From NCBI GenBank assembly GCA_945889655.1, contig CAMDCH010000173.1:1-5917 (forward strand): a DNA stretch of 5,917 nucleotides. The letters are read 5' to 3'. A model generated the notes under the pieces. That model had not been told where the DNA came from. It searched no databases and saw nothing but the letters and a program-made list of their open reading frames with translations. Positions 1 through 5,200 of the stretch are shown here, in pieces (position 1 is the first letter of the stretch; each line of letters begins with the position of its first letter). The DNA is from SHZT01 sp945889655 (GTDB lineage Bacteria > Gemmatimonadota > Gemmatimonadetes > Gemmatimonadales > GWC2-71-9). The translations under genes were made by a program, and so were the position numbers.

Positions 1-945
1 GAGCTGGTGGCGGTCTGCGACAGCAGCACGTCACGTCGCGACCAGCTGAGCCGGCAGTATCCCGGGGTCCTGGTGACCGATGATACCGAGCGGGCGATGG
101 CGGCCGCCGAGGCGGTCGTGATTGCCACGCCCGCGGCGTCCCACGCGGCACTTACCCGGAAGGCCATCGAGCGCGGGCTTCCCGTCCTCGTGGAAAAGCC
201 GTTCACCCTGTCGATCTCGGACGCGGACGAACTGGTAGAACTATCCAGTGCCCGAAACGTCCCGATCCTGGTGGGTCACCTCCTGTTGTTCCACCCGGTG
301 ATCGACCGGCTGCGGACCATGATCCGCAACGGTGAGCTAGGCAATGTCTACTACTTGTATAGCCAGCGGGTGAACCTCGGCCAGGTTCGACCTGACGAAA
401 ATGCGCTGTGGAGTTTCGGTCCCCACGACATCTCGGTGGCACTGGACTTGCTCGGTCAGGCGCCTGTGCGCGTAGCGGCCCAGGGCCGGAGTTATCTGCA
501 GCGGGGGATCGAGGACGTCGTGTTCCTCACCATGGAGTTCGCCACCGGCCAGCTGGCGCACGCGCAGATGTCGTGGCTCGACCCGCACAAGGAGCGGCGG
601 CTGACGGTGGTTGGGTCGAAAAAAATGGTGGTGTTCGACGACATGCAGGCCCGGGAAAAGCTGAAGGTGTATGACCGGGGCGTGGACCGACCACCCGAGT
701 ACGGCTCGTACGCCGAAAGCCTCACCATTCGCGAAGGTGATATTGCGATCCCCCGTGTTCCCACCGACGAGCCACTTTCGCTCGAGCTGAAGCATTTCAT
801 CGCGGTCGCGCGGCGCCAGGCCGCACCCCGCATCGACGCGGCCAGCGGCGCCCACATCGTGCGCGTGCTGGCGGCCGCATCGGAATCATTGGCCAACCAG
901 GGCCGGGTCGTCGATCTGACGCCCGAGCCCGCGAGGGTTTCATGA
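1..945 (+). CDS. Gfo/Idh/MocA-family NAD(P)-dependent oxidoreductase, 5'-truncated by the window
   Basis: Probable sugar or nucleotide-sugar dehydrogenase of the cytoplasm. The frame is open from base 1 and ends at TGA 943-945, giving 314 visible codons. The family is usually about 330-345 residues, so roughly 25 N-terminal residues, including the glycine-rich GxGxxG NAD(P) loop, lie left of the window. The GTG at 7 sits inside the second Rossmann strand (ELVAVCD) and is not a believable start. Counting codons from base 1, the family EKP motif is at 65-67 (VLVEKPF), where the lysine is normally catalytic. A GPHDIS motif at 140-145 places a histidine at 142 in the usual active-site region of the C-terminal domain. 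GSKKM and VFDD near codons 205-213 are familiar from members found in polysaccharide clusters. The gene overlaps the WbpA-type dehydrogenase by 4 bases, which suggests a WbpB/WlbA-like C3-oxidation role. However, it lacks the SWKGD-type signature I associate with those enzymes, so the substrate is open. Family assignment is firm; function is inferred from context. Confidence 0.9.
   Translation, partial: ELVAVCDSSTSRRDQLSRQYPGVLVTDDTERAMAAAEAVVIATPAASHAALTRKAIERGLPVLVEKPFTLSISDADELVELSSARNVPILVGHLLLFHPVIDRLRTMIRNGELGNVYYLYSQRVNLGQVRPDENALWSFGPHDISVALDLLGQAPVRVAAQGRSYLQRGIEDVVFLTMEFATGQLAHAQMSWLDPHKERRLTVVGSKKMVVFDDMQAREKLKVYDRGVDRPPEYGSYAESLTIREGDIAIPRVPTDEPLSLELKHFIAVARRQAAPRIDAASGAHIVRVLAAASESLANQGRVVDLTPEPARVS
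933..937 (+). promoter_or_regulatory. Possible Shine-Dalgarno sequence for the WbpA-type gene
   Basis: GAGGG lies 4 bases before the ATG at 942, inside the end of the upstream oxidoreductase gene. The core matches a Shine-Dalgarno sequence but the spacing is short. It is the best ribosome-binding candidate seen at any start in this window. Together with the ATGA overlap it supports the start at 942. Confidence 0.4.
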
Positions 946-2237
946 GTATCGAATCAGATCTGATCGAGAAGGCGAAGCAGCGGAGCGCGGTTTTTGGTGT
1001 CGTCGGGCTCGGGTACGTGGGGCTCCCGCTGGCGGTCGAAATGGCTACGGCGGGCTTCCGGGTGATCGGGTTCGATCTCAACCAGCGCGTGGTGGCCGGG
1101 ATCGGCGCGGCGACTTCCCACATCAAGGACATCCCAACCGAACGTCTTGCGCCGCTGGTGAAGGCCGGCAAGATCAGCGCGACGACGGACATGAGCCGGC
1201 TCAAGGAAGCGGACGCCATCTCCATCTGCGTCCCGACTCCGCTGTCGAAGACCAAGGACCCCGACATGTCGTTCGTGGTGTCGGCCGCCGATGCCGTCAG
1301 CCGCAGCGTGCGGGCCGGCCAGGTGGTGATCCTGGAAAGCACCACGTACCCGGGGACCACCCGCGATGTGCTCGTGCCGCGGATGGAAGGCAAGGGCTTC
1401 ACGGTCGGCCGCGACGTGTTCGTCGCGTTCAGTCCCGAGCGCGTGGATCCCGGCAACCCGAGGTGGCACACCCGGAACACGCCCAAGGTGATCGGTGGGT
1501 TGACGGAGGCGTGCCAGAGGGTGGCCTCGGCGATGTACAGTCCCGTGTTCGACCAGCTGGTGCCGGTGTCGTCGCCCGAGGCGGCGGAGCTGGTCAAGCT
1601 CCTCGAGAACACATTCCGCAGTGTGAACATCGCGCTGGCCAACGAGGCCGCTGTGGTCTGTGACCTGCTCGGCGTGAACGTGTGGGAAGTGATCGACGCC
1701 GCGGGAACGAAGCCCTTTGGTTTCATGAAATTCACCCCGGGACCGGGCATCGGCGGGCACTGCATCCCGATCGATCCGCTCTATCTCGCCTGGAAGATGC
1801 GCTCGCTCAACTACAAGACGCGGCTGATCGACGTGGCCGGCGAAGTGAACTCGGAGATGCCGCGGTTCTGGGTCGAGCGGATCGTCCGCTGTCTCAACGA
1901 CGACCGCAAGTCGGTGCGCGGATCGCGGCTCCTCGTGGTGGGTGCTTCGTATAAGAAGGACATCGACGACATGCGTGAGAGCCCGGCGGTGGACATCATG
2001 CACCTCCTCGAGGACCGGGGCGCCGAAGTGCGCTACCACGATCCGTACGTTCCGGAAGTACGCCACGACGGCAGGATTCGCACGTCCGTGCCGCTGTCCG
2101 AGGCGGAGCTCTCCGGGGCCGACTGCGTCGTCATTGCCACCGACCATTCCAACCTCGACTACGCGCTGATCGGCCGGGCGGCCAAGCGGATCGTGGATAC
2201 CCGGAACGCCATGAAACGGCTGGCTCCAGCCGGATGA
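942..2237 (+). CDS. wbpA: Nucleotide-sugar 6-dehydrogenase, WbpA type (probable UDP-N-acetyl-D-glucosamine 6-dehydrogenase)
   Basis: Predicted to oxidise C6 of UDP-GlcNAc to the carboxylate in two NAD-dependent steps, giving UDP-N-acetylglucosaminuronate, a precursor of acidic surface glycans. The 431 residues match the usual length. The N-terminal Rossmann domain has GLGYVG at residues 22-27. ESTTYPGTT begins at 132 and FSPERVDPGN at 163-172; both are typical of the WbpA branch rather than of UDP-glucose dehydrogenases. Active-site residues can be placed: K219 and N223 in the linking helix (ELVKLLENTF), the nucleophile C274 in GGHCIPIDP, and D278. KKDIDDMRESP in the C-terminal UDP-binding domain is also conserved. 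The ATG at 942 overlaps the previous stop as ATGA, and the TGA at 2235-2237 overlaps the next start, so translational coupling on both sides is likely. The exact substrate (GlcNAc, or another N-acetylhexosamine such as ManNAc) cannot be proven from motifs. The symbol is by similarity of type. Confidence 0.9.
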   Translation: MSIESDLIEKAKQRSAVFGVVGLGYVGLPLAVEMATAGFRVIGFDLNQRVVAGIGAATSHIKDIPTERLAPLVKAGKISATTDMSRLKEADAISICVPTPLSKTKDPDMSFVVSAADAVSRSVRAGQVVILESTTYPGTTRDVLVPRMEGKGFTVGRDVFVAFSPERVDPGNPRWHTRNTPKVIGGLTEACQRVASAMYSPVFDQLVPVSSPEAAELVKLLENTFRSVNIALANEAAVVCDLLGVNVWEVIDAAGTKPFGFMKFTPGPGIGGHCIPIDPLYLAWKMRSLNYKTRLIDVAGEVNSEMPRFWVERIVRCLNDDRKSVRGSRLLVVGASYKKDIDDMRESPAVDIMHLLEDRGAEVRYHDPYVPEVRHDGRIRTSVPLSEAELSGADCVVIATDHSNLDYALIGRAAKRIVDTRNAMKRLAPAG

Positions 2238-3544
2238 AGGTTGCCGTCATCGGTACCGGGTATGTCGGCCTCGTGGTCGGCGCATGCCTGGCCGAGACGG
2301 GGAATGAAGTTGTTTGTGCCGATGTCAGTGCCGAGAAGATCGGGCAGCTGAAGCAGGGCCGGATCCCCATCTACGAGCCGGGGCTCGAGCCGCTCGTCGC
2401 GCGGAACCAGTCTGAGGGTCGGCTCCAGTTCACCACGGACGTGGCTTCGGCCGTCGAGGCGTCCGATGTCGTCTTCATTGCCGTCGGCACGCCCCCCGGC
2501 GAGGACGGCTCCGCGGACTTGCAGCACGTGCTGGCCGTGGCCAGGACCATCGGTGAGCATCTTAACGGACCGAAGGTCGTCATCACCAAGAGCACCGTGC
2601 CGGTGGGGACGGCTGCCAAGGTGCGAGAAGCCATCGCATCCCGGAGCACGGGGGTGTTTCATGTCTGCTCCAATCCCGAGTTCCTCAAGGAAGGCGCGGC
2701 CGTCGACGACTTCATGAAACCGGACCGCGTGGTCCTGGGTGTTGACTCGCCCGAGGCCGCGAAGATCCTGGGCGAGCTGTATGAGCCGTTCGTCCGTACC
2801 GGCAATCCGCTGATCTTCATGGATGTGCCGTCGGCGGAGCTGACGAAGTACGCGGCCAACGCCATGCTCGCGACCCGCATCTCGTTCATGAACCAGATTG
2901 CCGACCTGTGCGAGAAGGTGGGCGCGGACGTGAACCTGGTACGGAAGGGCGTGGGGTCCGATGCACGGATTGGCAATGCCTTCCTGTTCCCCGGCCCCGG
3001 CTACGGCGGGTCCTGTTTTCCCAAGGACGTGCGCGCCCTGATCAGCACGGCGGCCAGCTACGGCGTGTCGCTGGACGTGGTCAAGGCCGTCGAGGCCGCG
3101 AACGCTCGGCAGCGGAAACGGCTGCTGGAGAAACTCACGGGCGCGCTCGACGGGCAGCTCCGTTCCAGCACCATCGCGGTCTGGGGACTCGCGTTCAAGG
3201 CCCGCACCGACGACATGCGCGAGAGTCCCGCCATCGACCTGATCGATGGCCTGCTGGCCGCCGGCGCCAAGGTCCACGCCCACGACCCGGCCGCCCTCCA
3301 CGTCGCCCGTGGCATCTATGGCGATCGCATTCGCTATGCGGAGCATGCCTACGACGCCGCGATGGGGGCGGATGCCCTCGTGATCGTGACGGAATGGCTG
3401 GAGTTCCGGAATCCTGATTTTGCCCGGCTCAAGGGACTGCTGCGCCGGCCACTGATTGTCGACGGCCGAAACCTCTATGATCCTGAGAAGATGCGGGCAC
3501 TCGGGTTCACGTACATTGGCCTGGGACGACGGGCTCCCGCTTGA
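2234..3544 (+). CDS. ugd: UDP-glucose 6-dehydrogenase
   Basis: Makes UDP-glucuronate from UDP-glucose with two NAD+ in the cytoplasm. The 436 residues are the usual size of the bacterial enzyme. The start MKVAVIGTGYVGLV carries the Rossmann GxGxxG at the very N-terminus, which supports the ATG at 2234. Active-site residues fall in the family order: T121 (KSTVPVGT), E149 and E153 (NPEFLKEG), K205 and N209 (ELTKYAANAM), the thiohemiacetal-forming C261 in GGSCFPKD, and D265. These sit one residue or a few beyond the positions known from the streptococcal enzyme. The C-terminal domain has the conserved KARTDDMRESPA stretch. The gene is a distant paralogue of the dehydrogenase just upstream, and they overlap by ATGA. 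It also overlaps the downstream decarboxylase, which uses its product. UDP-xylose feedback inhibition is known for this family, so the neighbour's product may control it. No strong Shine-Dalgarno sequence precedes the ATG, so re-initiation after the upstream stop is likely. Confidence 0.95.
   Translation: MKVAVIGTGYVGLVVGACLAETGNEVVCADVSAEKIGQLKQGRIPIYEPGLEPLVARNQSEGRLQFTTDVASAVEASDVVFIAVGTPPGEDGSADLQHVLAVARTIGEHLNGPKVVITKSTVPVGTAAKVREAIASRSTGVFHVCSNPEFLKEGAAVDDFMKPDRVVLGVDSPEAAKILGELYEPFVRTGNPLIFMDVPSAELTKYAANAMLATRISFMNQIADLCEKVGADVNLVRKGVGSDARIGNAFLFPGPGYGGSCFPKDVRALISTAASYGVSLDVVKAVEAANARQRKRLLEKLTGALDGQLRSSTIAVWGLAFKARTDDMRESPAIDLIDGLLAAGAKVHAHDPAALHVARGIYGDRIRYAEHAYDAAMGADALVIVTEWLEFRNPDFARLKGLLRRPLIVDGRNLYDPEKMRALGFTYIGLGRRAPA
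3541..3544 (+). other. TTGA stop/start overlap deciding a TTG start
   Basis: The TTG start of the UDP-glucuronate decarboxylase overlaps the TGA stop of ugd by three bases inside a TTGA tetramer. It mirrors the ATGA overlaps at 942-945 and 2234-2237. No clear Shine-Dalgarno sequence precedes it; the upstream GGGACGACGGG is only G-rich. Initiation therefore probably depends on ribosomes terminating ugd. With a weak TTG codon, this could set the decarboxylase level below that of the dehydrogenase; that consequence is inference. Confidence 0.75.
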
Positions 3545-4476
3545 AGATCCTGGTGACGGGCGCCGCCGGCTTCCTGGGCTCGCATCTCTCGGATCGGCTC
3601 CTGCTGGACGGTCACGAAGTTGTCGGCATGGACAACCTGATCACCGGGTCCCTGGCCAACATCACCCACTTGGAGGGAAACAGCCGGTTTCGGTTTGTGA
3701 AGCACGACGTAACCAACGAGATCACGCTGGAAGGACCGGTCGGCGGCGTCTTTCACTTCGCGTCGCCGGCGAGCCCGATTGACTATCTCACCTTGCCGAT
3801 CCAGACACTCAAGGTCGGGGCGCTCGGCACCCACAAGACGCTGGGTGTCGCCAGGGCAAAGCGGGCCCGGTTCTTCCTCGCCAGCACGTCCGAAGTGTAC
3901 GGTGACCCGCATGTTCACCCGCAGCCCGAGTCGTACTGGGGGCACGTGAACCCGATCGGCCCCCGGGGCGTCTACGACGAAGCAAAACGGTTCGCGGAGG
4001 CGATGACCATGGCGTATCATCGCCATCACGGAATCGACACCCGCATCGTACGGATATTCAATACGTATGGGCCCCGGATGCGGCCGGGAGATGGACGCGT
4101 GGTGTCCAATTTCATCGTGCAGGCGCTGAAGGGAGAACCCCTCACGGTGTATGGTGATGGTTCGCAGACGCGCTCGTTCTGCTACGTGGACGACCTGATC
4201 GACGGGATCGTCCGGCTGTTCGAGCGAGGTGATGCCGAGCCCACCAACGTGGGCAACCCGGTAGAATTCACGGTGCGGCAATTGGCGGAGCACGTGATCC
4301 GGCTGACCGGATCGGAGTCGGGCATCGTGGAGCGCCCGCTGCCGGTGGACGATCCGAAGCAGCGGCGGCCGGACATCAGCCGCGCGAAGCGCATGCTGGA
4401 CTGGGAGCCGACGGTCAAGCTCGAAGAGGGGCTGCGCCGGACCATCGAATACTTCAAACCCCTGCTCGCGGACTAG
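3541..4476 (+). CDS. UDP-glucuronate decarboxylase (UDP-xylose synthase), extended SDR family
   Basis: Converts UDP-glucuronate to UDP-xylose with tightly bound NAD+, through a 4-keto intermediate. The 311 residues match the soluble bacterial enzyme, with no membrane anchor. The TTG start at 3541 is chosen because it places the family's opening MKILVTGAAGFLGSHL exactly at the N-terminus; it overlaps the upstream TGA as TTGA. The dinucleotide loop is G7, G10 and G13, with D31 expected to bind the NAD ribose. STSEVYGDP begins at S115 and includes T116, S117 and E118, matching the Thr-Ser-Glu set of human UXS1. Y145 and K149 form the SDR YxxxK pair (YDEAK). R275 in QRRPDI matches the conserved decarboxylation arginine. 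RSFCYVDDL and GNPVEFTV are also typical. All key residues are present, so I expect activity. Lying directly after ugd, it completes UDP-glucose to UDP-xylose. A dTDP-glucose dehydratase or epimerase is less likely given the intact Glu/Arg pair. Confidence 0.94.
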   Translation: MKILVTGAAGFLGSHLSDRLLLDGHEVVGMDNLITGSLANITHLEGNSRFRFVKHDVTNEITLEGPVGGVFHFASPASPIDYLTLPIQTLKVGALGTHKTLGVARAKRARFFLASTSEVYGDPHVHPQPESYWGHVNPIGPRGVYDEAKRFAEAMTMAYHRHHGIDTRIVRIFNTYGPRMRPGDGRVVSNFIVQALKGEPLTVYGDGSQTRSFCYVDDLIDGIVRLFERGDAEPTNVGNPVEFTVRQLAEHVIRLTGSESGIVERPLPVDDPKQRRPDISRAKRMLDWEPTVKLEEGLRRTIEYFKPLLAD

Positions 4477-4486
4477 CGTCGAAGCC

Positions 4487-5200
4487 ATGGAACTGAGCCC
4501 GGTGCAGCGCGTATCGGAAGCGAAGGAGCGGTTCGACGCCCAGGACTACTTCGGCGCCGTCCATCTGCTCCAGGAGCTCGTCGATTCGGGCCGCGCCTTT
4601 GCCGACGCACATCACCTGCTGGGCCTCTCCTACCACATGCTGGGACAGTCCGAGCGTGGGCTGGAATACCTGGGCAAGGCCCTCGCGCTCAATCCCAACT
4701 ATGTCGAAGCGCAGATGCACCGGGCCCTGGTCCTGGGCGCCCTGGGCCGGGGGGGGGAAGCATCTGCCGAGCTGGCGCGTGCGCGGGAGATCGGTTCTGG
4801 GGACCGGCAGGGAATCCCGGCGACCCACGCAGCCAAGCTCGCGAACCTCCACGCCCAACTCGGCGAAGCGTACGTCGAAACCGGCGCCATCGAGCCGGCG
4901 ATCGAGCAGTACCGCCGCGCCCTCGACCTTGGCCCCGGCTTTCACGACCTGCGCTACCGCCTCGGCCGGCTCCTGCTGGATGCCGGCCGTTCGCTGGAGG
5001 CGCGGTCGGAGCTGGAGACGGTGGTCCGTGCGCGACCGCAGTTCTTCGAGGCCCGCGCGGCGCTCGGCCTGGCTGCGTATGTCTCCGGTGATGCCGCCAG
5101 CGCTCGGCAGGTCTGGAAGGCCCTCCAGGTCGAGAAGCCGGATGATCCCCGCGTGAAAGCCTATCTCAGCATGCTCGAACGGGCGGGCCGTGAGTCGTAG
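4487..5200 (+). CDS. Tetratricopeptide-repeat protein, probably cytoplasmic
   Basis: A 237-residue protein made almost wholly of TPR-type helical hairpins, so its likely role is protein-protein scaffolding; no catalytic motif is visible. I place the repeats at about residues 6-37, 39-72 (AHHLLGLSYHMLG, then ALNPNY), 73-106 (degenerate), 117-152 (LGEAYVETG, then ALDLGPGF), 153-186 and 187-220. A loop at 104-116 (GSGDRQGIPATHA) splits them into two blocks of three. There is no signal peptide or membrane segment, so it should stay in the cytoplasm unless it rides on a partner. The ATG at 4487 follows the decarboxylase stop by 10 bases, with no good Shine-Dalgarno sequence. Its end overlaps the lipoprotein gene by 11 bases. 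Codons 88-91 (RGGE) contain a run of nine G. Its partner and pathway are unknown; a link to polysaccharide assembly rests only on position. Confidence 0.88.
   Translation: MELSPVQRVSEAKERFDAQDYFGAVHLLQELVDSGRAFADAHHLLGLSYHMLGQSERGLEYLGKALALNPNYVEAQMHRALVLGALGRGGEASAELARAREIGSGDRQGIPATHAAKLANLHAQLGEAYVETGAIEPAIEQYRRALDLGPGFHDLRYRLGRLLLDAGRSLEARSELETVVRARPQFFEARAALGLAAYVSGDAASARQVWKALQVEKPDDPRVKAYLSMLERAGRES
4749..4757 (+). repeat. G9 homopolymer inside the TPR gene
   Basis: Nine consecutive G bases encode the middle of R88-G89-G90-E91, in the loop of the degenerate third TPR. TPR periodicity continues in the same frame on both sides, so nine is the correct in-frame length here. Loss of one G would move translation into a frame that stays open to a TGA at 5154-5156, giving a similar-sized but non-TPR C-terminal half. 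Confidence 0.9.

Noticed and set aside
7..9. GTG as start of the oxidoreductase
   Set aside because: The frame is open to base 1, and this position falls in the second Rossmann strand. The glycine-rich loop must lie further upstream.
619..625. A7 run as a frameshift site
   Set aside because: It encodes the Lys-Lys of GSKKM, familiar in this family, and the frame continues correctly. No useful product arises in the other frames.
953..964. Twelve-base perfect palindrome ATCAGATCTGAT as an operator
   Set aside because: It lies within codons 4-8 of the WbpA-type gene, with no promoter nearby and no second copy. Chance or coding is the simpler explanation.
954..2147. Long antisense open frame (397 codons) opposite the WbpA-type gene
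   Set aside because: Its translation is rich in His, Arg and Gly with no recognisable domain. It mirrors a strongly supported sense gene, as GC-rich third positions commonly produce.
3230..3250. Inverted repeat (8-bp arms, 5-base loop) as a terminator
   Set aside because: It is in the middle of ugd, encodes the conserved region after DDMRESPA, and has no following T-run.
2159..3346. Long antisense open frame (395 codons) opposite ugd
   Set aside because: Same shadow pattern. The sense strand carries all the catalytic motifs of UDP-glucose dehydrogenase.
4477..4486. Intergenic promoter or terminator between the decarboxylase and the TPR gene
   Set aside because: Only 10 bases, with no -10/-35 pattern and no hairpin.
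3475..4488. Antisense open frame opposite the UDP-glucuronate decarboxylase
   Set aside because: No domain or signal seen. It fully overlaps a gene with intact active-site residues.
4599..5156. Alternative plus-strand frame inside the TPR gene
   Set aside because: Low-complexity Ser/Arg/Pro-rich product, typical of a shifted frame in GC-rich DNA. The TPR periodicity belongs to the 4487 frame.
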